A stretch of DNA of 64,000 nucleotides, from the NCBI RefSeq assembly GCF_023221595.1, contig NZ_CP096563.1, positions 5,203,001 to 5,267,000 of the forward strand. The letters run 5' to 3'. Of the stretch, positions 42,589-51,709 are shown piece by piece. The position numbers were made by a program, and so were the translations under genes. This stretch comes from Rhodococcus qingshengii JCM 15477. GTDB taxonomy: Bacteria > Actinomycetota > Actinomycetes > Mycobacteriales > Mycobacteriaceae. The stretch's first letter is position 1, and every line of letters starts with the position of its first letter. Below the pieces are notes generated by a model. It searched no databases and was not told where the DNA came from. It saw only the letters and a program-made list of their open reading frames with translations.

Positions 42589-44229
42589 ATGTCCGATACC
42601 TACATCGTTTGCTCGAATCTGTCTTTTGCCTGGCCGGACGACACTCCGGTCTTCGACGAATTGTCATTCACCGTGCCCGGCGGCCGAACCGGGCTGGTGG
42701 CCCAGAACGGCGTCGGGAAAAGCACTCTGCTCAGATTGATCGCCGGCCAGTTGCGGCCGCGCGCCGGCAGTGTGTCCGTCGACGGCGTTCTCGGATACCT
42801 TCCGCAGGACCTGCCACTGACGGGCGATCTGACCATTGCCGAGGTCTTGGGCATCGCCCCGATTCTTGACGCGCTGGACGCTGTCGAATCCGGGGACACA
42901 CGAGAAGAACACTTCACGACAATCGGGTCCGACTGGGATATAGAGGAACGAACGCGAGCCCAACTCGGTCGACTCGGTTTGGGCGACATGACGTTCGATC
43001 GTCGCCTCGACACTCTGAGCGGCGGGCAGGTCGTCTCGCTCGGACTGGCGGCGCAACTCCTGCGACGCCCCGATGTCCTTCTCCTCGACGAACCCACCAA
43101 CAACCTCGACCTGGACGCGCGCCGCAGGCTTTACGACGTTCTCGACGACTGGAGTGGTTGTCTGTTGGTGGTCAGTCACGATCGAGGCCTACTCGACCGC
43201 ATGGACCGCATCGCCGAACTTCACAGCGGCGAGATCAGCTTCTACGGTGGCAATTTCACCGACTACGAAGCCGCGGCACGCTCGGCTCGCGAAGTGGCGG
43301 AGAAGAACATCCGCAACGCCGAGCAAGAGGTCAAGCGCGAGAAGCGCGAACTGCAGCAGGCCCGAGAACGTGCTTCGCGACGCGCAAGTAACGCTGCCCG
43401 CAATCTCGGGAACGCGGGCTTGCCCAAGATCTTTGCGGGGACCATGAAGCGCAATGCTCAGGAGTCGGCCGGCAAGGCCAACGAGACACACCTCGCCCGG
43501 GTCGACGCGGCGAAGGAACGACTCGACAAAGCGGGCCGCGCTCTTCGAGACGACCAGACGATTTCACTCGAATTGCCTGGCACACATGTACCCGCCGGCC
43601 GGACGGTGTTCCTCGGTGAGCGAATGCAATTCGCGTTCGGTGATCATGCGATCTTCGCCGACTCCGGAATCGACCTGGCCATTCGAGGACCGGAGCGTAT
43701 CGCGTTGACCGGGCCGAACGGCGTCGGAAAGTCGACGTTGCTACGCATCGTCAACGGGGATGTGGCGCCGACTTCCGGTGAGATCACGCGAGCCGACGGT
43801 CGAGTGGCATACCTGTCGCAGAGGCTCGACCTACTCGACCCCGCACGCACCGTCGCAGAGAACTTTGCCTTGTCTGCTCCAGGCCTACCGGCACCGGAAC
43901 GCATGAACATCCTGGCGCGCTTCCTCTTTCGGGGTGCGGGTGCTCATCTTCCCGTCGCTGCACTCTCGGGCGGTGAACGACTGCGGGCTACATTGGCGTG
44001 CGTTCTCTTCGCCGATCCGGCCCCGCAGCTGCTTCTTCTCGACGAGCCGACCAACAACCTCGACTTGGTGAGCGTTGCTCAACTCGAAAGTGCCCTGAAT
44101 GCATATCAGGGGGCGTTCGTGGTGGTCAGCCACGACGAGAGATTCCTGGCCGAGGTCAAGGTCGAACGCTGGCTCAGGCTCTCGGACGGCCGTTTGACCG
44201 AGGTCGCCGCACCAGGCGCAGTGGGCTGA
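42589..44229 (+). CDS. ABC-F family ribosome-protection ATPase
   Basis: A 546-residue protein with two ATP-binding domains and no membrane part. Walker A motifs are AQNGVGKST and GPNGVGKST; the signatures are LSGGQ and LSGGE; both Walker B motifs read LLLDEPTNNLDL. The linker of about 80 residues is basic and helical (EVKREKRELQQARERASRRAS), as in the P-site tRNA interaction motif. Such proteins displace antibiotics from the ribosome or aid translation. The attenuator-type leader favours an inducible resistance role. Confidence 0.88.
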   Translation: MSDTYIVCSNLSFAWPDDTPVFDELSFTVPGGRTGLVAQNGVGKSTLLRLIAGQLRPRAGSVSVDGVLGYLPQDLPLTGDLTIAEVLGIAPILDALDAVESGDTREEHFTTIGSDWDIEERTRAQLGRLGLGDMTFDRRLDTLSGGQVVSLGLAAQLLRRPDVLLLDEPTNNLDLDARRRLYDVLDDWSGCLLVVSHDRGLLDRMDRIAELHSGEISFYGGNFTDYEAAARSAREVAEKNIRNAEQEVKREKRELQQARERASRRASNAARNLGNAGLPKIFAGTMKRNAQESAGKANETHLARVDAAKERLDKAGRALRDDQTISLELPGTHVPAGRTVFLGERMQFAFGDHAIFADSGIDLAIRGPERIALTGPNGVGKSTLLRIVNGDVAPTSGEITRADGRVAYLSQRLDLLDPARTVAENFALSAPGLPAPERMNILARFLFRGAGAHLPVAALSGGERLRATLACVLFADPAPQLLLLDEPTNNLDLVSVAQLESALNAYQGAFVVVSHDERFLAEVKVERWLRLSDGRLTEVAAPGAVG

Positions 44230-44249
44230 CACGAGAAGTGAACAGGCGA

Positions 44250-44282
44250 AAGGCCTTCACACACGATGTGTGTGAAGGCCTT
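44250..44282. terminator. Bidirectional terminator, 15-bp stem
   Basis: AAGGCCTTCACACAC pairs perfectly with GTGTGTGAAGGCCTT around a 3-base loop (GAT). It separates the convergent ABC-F and SnoaL-like genes. Confidence 0.88.
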
Positions 44283-44297
44283 CGTCTGCACTACTGG

Positions 44298-44786
44298 TCA
44301 AGGCGTCCTGGTGTACACCGGATCGTCGAAGGATCGACGTTGCGTCACCCAGTCCGTGGACAGGATGTTCTCGATCACGTCTTCACGGGATTCGTCGAAC
44401 ACGACAATCCGATCGGCGATTCGCCATTCACCGTGGCGCCTTTCGAACCTGTCGACGTAACGGCATTTGATCGTCGCAAGCGTCTGCACCGTATCCGTAC
44501 CGGAACGCTCTTGCCGCAGAAAGCACAAACAGTACGACTCGCACTGAGCGACATCGCCGTTGACGTCGATCAGTATGTTGGAAATGCAGTGAATCGACGA
44601 GTCGATCGTCTTGTGTCTGAGCTTCATGTCTTCGATCAGCCCGTCGACGGTTCCGATGTAACCACCGTGGTTGTCTATCGCGTCGTCGAAGTAGCAGAGG
44701 GCCACGCTGTCGAAATCCTTCCGATCGACGGCCCGAGCGTAGCGATACAGAACTTCGGTGATTTCTTGCTTGTCAGCGAGGGACAC
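44298..44786 (-). CDS. SnoaL-like (NTF2-fold) protein, end of the catabolic operon
   Basis: A 162-residue cone-fold protein. EITEVLYRYARAVDRKDFDSVALCYFDDAIDNHGGYIG and HCISNILIDVNGDVAQCESYCLCFL match the SnoaL_4 group, which includes dehydratases, isomerases and small dioxygenase subunits. It is the last gene of a six-gene minus-strand unit and lies 26 bases after the MHS transporter stop. A second member of the same fold opens the operon. Confidence 0.83.
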   Translation of the reverse strand: MSLADKQEITEVLYRYARAVDRKDFDSVALCYFDDAIDNHGGYIGTVDGLIEDMKLRHKTIDSSIHCISNILIDVNGDVAQCESYCLCFLRQERSGTDTVQTLATIKCRYVDRFERRHGEWRIADRIVVFDESREDVIENILSTDWVTQRRSFDDPVYTRTP

Positions 44787-44812
44787 GGTCAGGCTCCTGT
44801 TCTACCCGATGA

Positions 44813-46144
44813 TCAATCAACCTGCAGTTCAACACCCTTGGTCTCCTTGATGAAGAAGACCGTGACGAGGGTGATCACCGCACAGAAGACGAAGTATCCA
44901 GCCGGAGCGAGAGAGTTACCGGTCAAGCTGATGAGATAGGTGGCGATGAAAGGCGCGGTGCCACCGAGGAACATGTTGGTGACGTTGTTACCCAATGCCA
45001 GACCGCTGTACCGCACAGATGCTTTCAGCATTTCGACATAGGTCACGTACGAAGCACCGTTGACAACGGAAACGCAGATGAAGAGCACTGACTGACCGAC
45101 AACCGCCTGCCAGATGCCAGAACCGGCCATCATCATGAACATCGGGATTCCGAGAACCACTGCGGCGGCACTACCGGCGAACAGCACCGGCCGACGCCCG
45201 TACTTGTCTGCCATGTATCCCGAGATCGGCAACGTGATGACGCCGAGAACCAGTGCAAGAGAGGTGGAAAGGAAAGCAACGCGCGACGAATGACCGCCGG
45301 TGGTCTGCAGGTACGTCGCGGCATACACCGAGGCGATGTAGTAACCGCCGGTGATGAGTGCGCCCAGCAGGATGATCTTGACGACGCTGCCACCGGAGGT
45401 GCTGAGCAACTCACGGATGGGAAGCTTCTTGGTCTCACCCTTGTCCTGCAGTTCTTCGAACTGAGGAGTGTCTTCCATCTGGCTGCGGATCCAGATACCG
45501 ATGCCACCGATCAGCAGGCTGAGCAGGAACGGGATACGCCAAGCCCATTCGAGGATCTGCTCTTGCGAGAACACCGACGTCAGGCCGAGGGCCATGAGCG
45601 AAGCTGCCAGCGAACCCAGGTAGGTGCCGGTATTGACCATCGAGGTCTGCGTCGCACGCCACCGTTTGGGAGCGGACTCGGAGACGAACGCGTTGGCGCC
45701 GCCGAGTTCACCGCCGGCCGCGAAGCCCTGCAGGCAACGAGCCAGAACCAGGATGGACGTCGCCCACACACCCAACGTGGCGTAAGTCGGCAGCAGGCCC
45801 ATTCCGGCTGTCGCGAGAACCATCAGGAGGATGGTCCAGGACAGCGCGTTCTTGCGGCCGTACTTGTCGCCGATGTGGCCGAAGAAGATGCCGCCGGGCA
45901 CGCGTAGGAAGAAGGCCACGGCGAATGCTGCAAAGGTACCGAGCAGTGCTGCGTTCGGGTCATGGGAAACGAAGAACAGCGCGGCGATCGTCGTGGCCAT
46001 GTATCCGTAGATACCGAAGTCGTAGTACTCGACGACGGTACCGACGATGGCCGCGCGAATTACCTTCGTCGTCGACTGTCGTTCGGTTGCCACGCTGCTG
46101 CCCTCGGTGGATTCGGCTCTCGCCATGGTCTCATTCTCTGACAT
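44813..46144 (-). CDS. MHS-family MFS transporter
   Basis: A 443-residue symporter with 12 hydrophobic segments. VIRAAIVGTVVEYYDFGIYGYMAT is the standard start of the metabolite:H+ symporter branch. FLRVPGGIFFGHIGDKYGRKNAL is the loop motif, and RSQMEDTPQFEEL lies in the central loop. These transporters take up organic acids, betaines or aromatic acids. The start at 46144 (MSENETMA) is preferred to 46267. It should import the substrate of the surrounding enzymes. Confidence 0.87.
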   Translation of the reverse strand: MSENETMARAESTEGSSVATERQSTTKVIRAAIVGTVVEYYDFGIYGYMATTIAALFFVSHDPNAALLGTFAAFAVAFFLRVPGGIFFGHIGDKYGRKNALSWTILLMVLATAGMGLLPTYATLGVWATSILVLARCLQGFAAGGELGGANAFVSESAPKRWRATQTSMVNTGTYLGSLAASLMALGLTSVFSQEQILEWAWRIPFLLSLLIGGIGIWIRSQMEDTPQFEELQDKGETKKLPIRELLSTSGGSVVKIILLGALITGGYYIASVYAATYLQTTGGHSSRVAFLSTSLALVLGVITLPISGYMADKYGRRPVLFAGSAAAVVLGIPMFMMMAGSGIWQAVVGQSVLFICVSVVNGASYVTYVEMLKASVRYSGLALGNNVTNMFLGGTAPFIATYLISLTGNSLAPAGYFVFCAVITLVTVFFIKETKGVELQVD

Positions 46145-46202
46145 GTTGTTCCCTGCCTGGATTGGATACTGACTGGATTCGGTGCCGCGCAGACGTCGGA
46201 CG

Positions 46203-47660
46203 TCAGGAGTGCGCGATGGAATGGACCGGTGCGCTCTCAGCGCTGGTCCTGGTGTAATTCGCCGCATTACGTCCCGCTACGCGGCCCATGGTCAAAGCGT
46301 TGGCAACCGCATTGCCGCCGCCCACGTATCTCAGTCCGAGGATTCCGGCGCCGGCCTCACCTGCGGCGTACAGACCCTCGATAGGTACTCCGGTGCTGCC
46401 GAGCACGGCGGCATCGGTGTTGATCTCCATTCCCGCATGCGTACAGACGAGCTCTGCCGGAAGGATTTTCGCGGCATAGAACGGAGCTGTCGCAATAGGA
46501 TCCGGATTGCCGACGGCACCCTTGTTCCGCAACGTGCGATGGCGGAGGAAGTCGTCGTCGTGACCGCTGGGCAGTTGGTCGTTCCATCGACGCAGGGTTT
46601 GCGCCAACGTCGCAACCGGAACACCCGTAGCCACTGCGAGGTCTTCGATCGTGTCCGCACGAATCGTGCCACCGGCGGCAACTTCTTCCTCGATGCGTTC
46701 GGGATTCCAATCCGCATATCCTGGAGCCAGATTCACGCGAGCGTTCTCGTCGAAGATCATCCAACCGTATCCACCCTGATGGTCGATGATGCCGGTCGAG
46801 ACCGCGTACGAGCTGTCCTCGTCCATGAAACGACGGCCGTCCTGGTTGACGTAGATCCGCGACTTCGGCGGAAAGCCGGCCTGCCAGTGGTGGAATCGCT
46901 GGAAGTAGACGGTGGGCAGCATCAGACCCCAGCCGTCGCCCGCCAGGGAAGCACCGAGGTCTTCGGCAAAACGAAGATGGTCTCCGCGGCTCCCCTCGGC
47001 TGCGACGACGAACAAGGCCTCTCCGGCCTTGTTCGCGTCCGGGAAGTGGCGTTCCACCAAACCCGGATCTTGCGCGAATCCACCGGAGGCAACAACGACG
47101 GCGCCCGCAGGCACCTCGATGTCGTCGGCGACAACGCCGACAACCCGACCGTCTTCCTCGATCAGCTTCTGCACCCGTGTTCCGAAGATGACCTCGATCC
47201 CGTGCTTACGACGAGCCTTGTCCAGCACCTGAATCAGTCCGTATCCCTGGTCCTTGGGCACGTGGCCGCGCCAGACGTCCTCGACGCCGGCTTGGGCGAG
47301 TCCCGGCTGGTGAGCGTTACCCGAGATCGTCGCGGGAATCTCGACGCCGAGTCCGATGAGCCATTCCAGTGTCGGACCGGCGTTTTCGCAGAACGCACGA
47401 ATCAATCCGGGTGAGAGCATCCACTGGTTGAGGTCCATGTAGTGCTGGAAGAACTTCTCTGCCGAGTCGTCGACGCCGAGGCCGGCCTGCACGCTCGTTC
47501 CGGCGGCCGTGAAGATGCCGGCCGACAGCGCGGTGGATCCACCGAGTTCGGTTTCGGATTCGAACAGCAGAACGGATGCGCCTTCTTCAGCTGCCGACAC
47601 CGCAGCGGCGAGACCTGCTCCGCCGCCACCGATGACAACGACGTCCCAGTGTTCGGTCAT
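46203..47660 (-). CDS. FAD-dependent dehydrogenase (FAD_binding_2; ketosteroid dehydrogenase-like)
   Basis: A 485-residue flavoprotein. The FAD motif is VVVIGGGGAGLAAAVSAAEEGASVLLFE at residues 7-34, followed by GGSTALSAGIF. The end reads GLYAAGEAGAGILGLRYVGGGNAVANALTMGRVAGRNAA, as in fumarate reductase and 3-ketosteroid dehydrogenase relatives. It probably introduces or reduces a C=C bond in the pathway intermediate. The start at 47660 overlaps the stop of the upstream SDR gene by 3 bases (ATGA). Confidence 0.85.
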   Translation of the reverse strand: MTEHWDVVVIGGGGAGLAAAVSAAEEGASVLLFESETELGGSTALSAGIFTAAGTSVQAGLGVDDSAEKFFQHYMDLNQWMLSPGLIRAFCENAGPTLEWLIGLGVEIPATISGNAHQPGLAQAGVEDVWRGHVPKDQGYGLIQVLDKARRKHGIEVIFGTRVQKLIEEDGRVVGVVADDIEVPAGAVVVASGGFAQDPGLVERHFPDANKAGEALFVVAAEGSRGDHLRFAEDLGASLAGDGWGLMLPTVYFQRFHHWQAGFPPKSRIYVNQDGRRFMDEDSSYAVSTGIIDHQGGYGWMIFDENARVNLAPGYADWNPERIEEEVAAGGTIRADTIEDLAVATGVPVATLAQTLRRWNDQLPSGHDDDFLRHRTLRNKGAVGNPDPIATAPFYAAKILPAELVCTHAGMEINTDAAVLGSTGVPIEGLYAAGEAGAGILGLRYVGGGNAVANALTMGRVAGRNAANYTRTSAESAPVHSIAHS

Positions 47661-48439
47661 GAAAGTTCTCCAGTCTCCGCGATGATGCGGTGGTAAAGAC
47701 CGTTCGACACCAACCCGCCGTCGACAGTGAGTTCCGTACCGGTGGTGTAGGTGGAACTGTTCGAGAGCAGGAACAGCACTGCTTCGGTGATCTCGTCGAG
47801 AGTTCCCATGCGTCCGAAGGGAACCGACTTCAGTGACGCGGCGACGAAGTCGTTCGCGCCGCCGAGCAGCGCCGTACCGACCAGTCCCGGGTGCACCGAG
47901 TTGACGCGAATCCCCCACTGCGCGAAGTTGCCTGCGGCCGACTTCGACAGACCGGTCAGACCCCACTTGCTCGACGAGTAAGCCGGAGAGAAGTATCCGA
48001 TCTGACCGGCGATGGACGAGATGTTGACGATCGATCCGCCACCACTCTCGCGCATCAGCGGCGCCACCGCCTTCATACCGTAGAACGGGCCGAAGAGGTT
48101 GATCTTCATGGTCAGCTCCCAGATGTCGTTCGGGGTGTCCATGAATTCGAGCCGACGCGAGATACCGGCATTGTTGACCAGTCCGCCGAGTTCCCCACGG
48201 GTGGTGCGAATTTCGTCGACAACCCGGTCCCAGGCCTCGGCATCGGTGACGTCGAGAATATGAGCGGATGCCGATCCGCCTGCGGCGACGATGTCGTCGA
48301 CCACGCCGGATGAATCCGAAACATCGGCAATGCAGACATGCGAACCGCGCGCGGCGAGAGTGCGCGCGTGATGCGCTCCCATCCCGGCAGCACCGCCGGT
48401 AACGAGAACGACGCCGGGATATGTCGTGGACTCAGACAT
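47657..48439 (-). CDS. Short-chain dehydrogenase/reductase, second of the operon
   Basis: A 260-residue classical SDR. The cofactor loop is TGGAAGMGAHHA, the stability motif NNAG, catalytic serine in NISSIAG and YSSSK holds the catalytic tyrosine and lysine. IADVSDSSG with an aspartate after beta-2 favours NAD(H). It starts at 48439, overlapping the end of the preceding SDR by 8 bases. It probably oxidises an alcohol in the same pathway as the flavoprotein next to it. Confidence 0.87.
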   Translation of the reverse strand: MSESTTYPGVVLVTGGAAGMGAHHARTLAARGSHVCIADVSDSSGVVDDIVAAGGSASAHILDVTDAEAWDRVVDEIRTTRGELGGLVNNAGISRRLEFMDTPNDIWELTMKINLFGPFYGMKAVAPLMRESGGGSIVNISSIAGQIGYFSPAYSSSKWGLTGLSKSAAGNFAQWGIRVNSVHPGLVGTALLGGANDFVAASLKSVPFGRMGTLDEITEAVLFLLSNSSTYTTGTELTVDGGLVSNGLYHRIIAETGELS

Positions 48440-49268
48440 GCCGCGAACCACCGTCCACCGCAATGCTGTGCCCGGTGACGTAACGCGCGCTGTCCGAGAG
48501 CAGGAACAGCAGCGGGCCGAAGACCTCTTCGGGCGAGCCCAGACGATGCAGCGGTACCGCGTCGAGTGCGTTCGCGAGCGCGATCGGATCTTCCTGGACC
48601 CACTTCGTCATCGCCGTGTCGATGTAGCCGGGTGCAATGGAGTTGACCCGAATACCCTTGTCGCCGAACTCCACTGCGAGAGACTCCGTGAGGTGCGCAA
48701 CGGCAGCTTTCGACGTGCAGTATGCGCCCCTCCCCTTCCGCACACGCAGCGCAGACACCGAAGACATGTTGACGATGGCGCCGCCGGGACCGAGGTGACG
48801 TGCCGCCGCCTGCGCACCGTAGAGCACTCCTTCGACATTGACACTCAGCGTTGCGCCGATCTGCTCCGGGGTGATCTCCTCGGCCAGCGCAAACGGGAAG
48901 ATACCCGCATTGTTGATCCAGAAATCGACCCGGCCGAACTCCTTCAACGCCAACTGTGCAAGCAATTCATGCTCGTCGGGCTTGGTGACGTCGACCCGAC
49001 CTCCGACGACGCGACCCGGCTTGTCCGCCAGTGCATTCGATTCGAGGTCCGTGTTGATTCGTGCGGCCGTGGCGAGCATCTGCTCTTCGTTGATGTCGGC
49101 GCCGACGACATGTACGCCGCGCGTTGCCAGTCCTTCGGCGAACGTCGCACCCATACCCTGAGCCGCGCCGGTCACCACTGCGACCTTGCCTGCCAACTCC
49201 GGGTACACCGCCGACATCTGCGTCACAACGGTACGGCCCGGGTTCGTCTGGTCAGAGCTTTCGGTCAT
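48432..49268 (-). CDS. Short-chain dehydrogenase/reductase, first of the operon
   Basis: A 278-residue classical SDR. TGAAQGMG binds the cofactor, ADINEE gives an aspartate that prefers NAD(H), and NNAG, NMSSVS and YCTSK complete the active site. The C-terminus GHSIAVDGGSRHV is typical. An N-terminal tail of about 18 residues precedes the fold, so translation may begin at MSAVYPEL. It is 49 bases downstream of the SnoaL-like first gene. Confidence 0.87.
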   Translation of the reverse strand: MTESSDQTNPGRTVVTQMSAVYPELAGKVAVVTGAAQGMGATFAEGLATRGVHVVGADINEEQMLATAARINTDLESNALADKPGRVVGGRVDVTKPDEHELLAQLALKEFGRVDFWINNAGIFPFALAEEITPEQIGATLSVNVEGVLYGAQAAARHLGPGGAIVNMSSVSALRVRKGRGAYCTSKAAVAHLTESLAVEFGDKGIRVNSIAPGYIDTAMTKWVQEDPIALANALDAVPLHRLGSPEEVFGPLLFLLSDSARYVTGHSIAVDGGSRHV

Positions 49269-49317
49269 GATGTACTTCTCCTACTGAATATTGTTGTGCA
49301 AGAAACATTTCGGCACT

Positions 49318-49767
49318 TCAAGCTTGTTCGGACGCTCGGGGCGCGTCGTCGCGGGAAACGGTGCGGCGGGCGATCTTCCACTCCTCACCGACCCGAACCA
49401 CGTGATCTGTGACAGTTGTCATCCGCACCAGTCGCGAGTCTCCGCCGCGAGCGGTGGCAACGATCTGCAGGTACCCGTGCACTGTGAGAGCACTCTCGTC
49501 CACCGCCTCGACGACGAGATTGGTCAGAACGTGGCGATGCACCTCGTCGGCAGCTTCCGCCGCCGCGAAGAAGCGAGCAGCAAAAGCCGCAAGGTCGTCG
49601 AAACCGACCACGGGTTCCGGATAACTGGGGGAATGAAACTCACCGCCATCGGTGAATGTCTGCGCCCAATCCTGCTGGCGCCCAGAGTCTATGCAATGAC
49701 TCTGGTGGCCGTACAGCTGGTGGATTGCGGCAACGTCCTCCGTTGCCACGACGCTGTAGTTGCTCAT
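49318..49767 (-). CDS. SnoaL-like (NTF2-fold) protein, first gene of the catabolic operon
   Basis: A 149-residue protein. VAAIHQLYGHQSHCIDSGRQQDWAQTFTDGGEFHSP and VRVGEEWKIARRTVSRDD are SnoaL-like marks. GGAGAG lies before the ATG at 49767. It opens the operon 61 bases from the IclR operator. With two SDRs and a flavoprotein it may act as an isomerase or hydratase on a cyclic intermediate; this role is inferred. Confidence 0.82.
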   Translation of the reverse strand: MSNYSVVATEDVAAIHQLYGHQSHCIDSGRQQDWAQTFTDGGEFHSPSYPEPVVGFDDLAAFAARFFAAAEAADEVHRHVLTNLVVEAVDESALTVHGYLQIVATARGGDSRLVRMTTVTDHVVRVGEEWKIARRTVSRDDAPRASEQA

Positions 49768-49827
49768 GAAGGTTCTCTCCGAACACGCTGCGCTGCATCC
49801 ACCCGAAGGTTGTGCAGCTTCGTAAAG

Positions 49828-49856
49828 TGTGCGATAATCGCACACACTGTGCGATA
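49828..49856. promoter_or_regulatory. IclR operator with an extra half-site
   Basis: TGTGCGA-TAA-TCGCACA (49828-49844) is a perfect 7-3-7 palindrome. TGTGCGATA recurs at 49848-49856, exactly 20 bases after the first copy. The array lies between the divergent catabolic operon and iclR-type gene. Confidence 0.75.
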
Positions 49857-49905
49857 TGTTCAAAGCGTAGGTGGCATACCTCACAAACGTCAAGAAAGGG
49901 ATTTG

Positions 49906-50628
49906 ATGTCAGAGCTGAGCGAGGAACACCGACCGCGCAAAAGTGCAGTTCAAGTGGACTCCAGCATGTCGAAAACGCTGCACCACGGACTCGAGATCCT
50001 GGAACTCCTGACGTCCTATCCGCACGGCTTGTCGGTCACCGACATCGCCGACGGAGTGGGAGTCCACCGAACCGTCGCACATCGGTTGATCCGCACGCTC
50101 GAGGCTCATCACCTGTGCCGCAAGGACTCCTTCAAGCGCGTCACTCTCGGCGCCGGCCTGGTCACCCTCGCCGAACCGGTGGAACAGGATTTGCGCACTC
50201 TCGCTCGCCCGATACTTCAAGAACTTGCCGAGGCCACCGAGGCGACAGCGCACCTGGTGGTCCGCGAGAGCGATACCGAAGTGCGCGCGCTGATGGTGGT
50301 CGAACCGCGCAGCGCCAAGGTTCACGTCGCGTTTCATCCAGGGCAGGTCGATCCGATCGACCGCGGCTCCGCCGGGCTCTCCATCCTTGCCTCACTCCCG
50401 CCGACGAGCGGGGAACGAGAGGAAGTGACGGCGGCACGCGCACGCGGCTACGCAGTGACCGTCGGCGAGGTCATCCCGTCGGTCCTGGGAATCTCGGCGG
50501 TGATCCCCGGCCGACGCCGCGACGCCATCTCCAGCCTCGGAATCTCCGTGTTCGACTCCGAGGACCAAGCAGCGCTGGGCGCCGAGGTCATGGCAGCGGC
50601 AAAAACCCTCGGCAGCATGTTGCGCTGA
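49906..50628 (+). CDS. IclR family regulator of the catabolic operon
   Basis: A 240-residue IclR protein. The N-terminal winged helix has LEILELLTSYPHGLSVTDIADGVGVHRTVAHRLIRTLEAHHL, and the C-terminal effector domain ends with GISAVIPGRRRDAISSLGISVFDSEDQA. AAGAAAGGGA precedes the ATG at 49906; a longer ORF start at 49291 would overlap the operon. It is divergent from the six-gene operon with a matching palindrome between them, so it should be its local switch. Confidence 0.88.
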   Translation: MSELSEEHRPRKSAVQVDSSMSKTLHHGLEILELLTSYPHGLSVTDIADGVGVHRTVAHRLIRTLEAHHLCRKDSFKRVTLGAGLVTLAEPVEQDLRTLARPILQELAEATEATAHLVVRESDTEVRALMVVEPRSAKVHVAFHPGQVDPIDRGSAGLSILASLPPTSGEREEVTAARARGYAVTVGEVIPSVLGISAVIPGRRRDAISSLGISVFDSEDQAALGAEVMAAAKTLGSMLR

Positions 50629-50640
50629 TCCGAACACCAG

Positions 50641-50668
50641 TCGAGCCCCGGGAATACCCGGGGCTCGA
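50641..50668 (+). terminator. Terminator after the IclR gene
   Basis: TCGAGCCCCGGG pairs with CCCGGGGCTCGA in a 12-bp perfect stem around AATA, followed by CTTTGTT. It ends 12-40 bases after the stop. Confidence 0.88.
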
Positions 50669-50689
50669 CTTTGTTGACTCCGAATGAGA

Positions 50690-50707
50690 TAGTTGAACAA
50701 TCAACTA
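50690..50707. promoter_or_regulatory. Palindromic operator upstream of the pirin operon
   Basis: TAGTTGA-ACAA-TCAACTA is a perfect 7-4-7 palindrome 36 bases before the first pirin start. The TTGA-N4-TCAA core suits MarR-type redox regulators. No such gene adjoins it. Confidence 0.6.
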
Positions 50708-50742
50708 CCTGACATCAGCTTCACGGATACAAGGAGTACGAC

Positions 50743-51708
50743 ATGCCTGCTGTGACAGTCGAGAACATCTTGGCCCTGCCCCGTCTCGACGAGCCGGCAG
50801 AGTCAGCAGTCGACCGCCCCGTCAAGAGCATCACCACCGCACCGGTCGGATACGAAGGTGAAGGCTTTCCCGTTCACCGCGCCTTCGCCGGCATCGACCT
50901 CTCCGCCCTCGATCCCTTCATCCACATGGACCAGATGGGCGAGGTCAACTACGCACCCGGAGAACCCAAGGGCACACCGTGGCACCCGCACCGCGGCTTC
51001 GAAACCGTGACCTACATGATCGACGGCATCATGGAGCACCAGGACTCCAACGGTGGCGGTGGCATTATCGGCGGCGGCGACACCCAGTGGATGACCGCGG
51101 GTGGCGGCATCCTCCACATCGAAACTCCGCCGGAGCACCTCGTCCTCAGCGGCGGCCTTTTCCACGGCGTCCAACTGTGGGTCAACCTGCCTCGCGACAA
51201 CAAGATGGCATCTCCGCGGTACCAGGACATCACCGGTAACAAGGTGGCCCTGCTTTCCTCGCCGGACGGCGGAGCCTTGGTACGCGTCATCGCCGGAGAC
51301 ATCGCCGGCCACGCCGGACCTGGTTCGACGTACACACCGATCGCGCTCTCCCACACGACTGTGGCCCCGGGTGCGAGCCTGACGCTTCCGTGGAACCCCG
51401 AGTTCAACGCGATCGTCTACGTGCTCGCCGGCGAAGGCACGGTCGGGGCAGAGCGTCGGCCCATTCGTGTCGGACAGACAGCTGTCTTCGGACGCGGTGA
51501 CTCCATCACCGTCGCCGCCTCCGATCGCCAGGATTCACGGACCGAATCTCTCGAGGTATTCATCCTCGGCGGCAAACCGATTCGTGAGCCCATCGCGATG
51601 GCCGGGCCGTTCGTCATGAACACCAAGTCCGAGGTCATGCAGGCCTTCGAGGACTTCCAGGCCGGACGCCTGGGATCCATCCCGGCGGCACACGAGACGC
51701 TGAGCTGA
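50743..51708 (+). CDS. Pirin family protein, first of three
   Basis: A 321-residue bicupin. The N-terminal cupin has the metal set HPHRGFETVTYMIDG, then EHQDS and ILHIE, so the three histidines and glutamate are present. VPxAP-type ending IREPIAMAGPFVMNTKSEVMQAFEDFQAGRLG is the standard pirin C-terminus. Some pirins are quercetinases, others redox or transcription modulators. AGGAG precedes the ATG. Two more pirins follow in the same direction. Confidence 0.9.
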   Translation: MPAVTVENILALPRLDEPAESAVDRPVKSITTAPVGYEGEGFPVHRAFAGIDLSALDPFIHMDQMGEVNYAPGEPKGTPWHPHRGFETVTYMIDGIMEHQDSNGGGGIIGGGDTQWMTAGGGILHIETPPEHLVLSGGLFHGVQLWVNLPRDNKMASPRYQDITGNKVALLSSPDGGALVRVIAGDIAGHAGPGSTYTPIALSHTTVAPGASLTLPWNPEFNAIVYVLAGEGTVGAERRPIRVGQTAVFGRGDSITVAASDRQDSRTESLEVFILGGKPIREPIAMAGPFVMNTKSEVMQAFEDFQAGRLGSIPAAHETLS

Positions 51709-51709
51709 C

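Noticed and set aside
42473..42739. Longer leader frame overlapping the ABC-F start
   Set aside because: Its start lies inside the attenuator stem and it lacks a ribosome site; the 9-codon frame upstream fits better.
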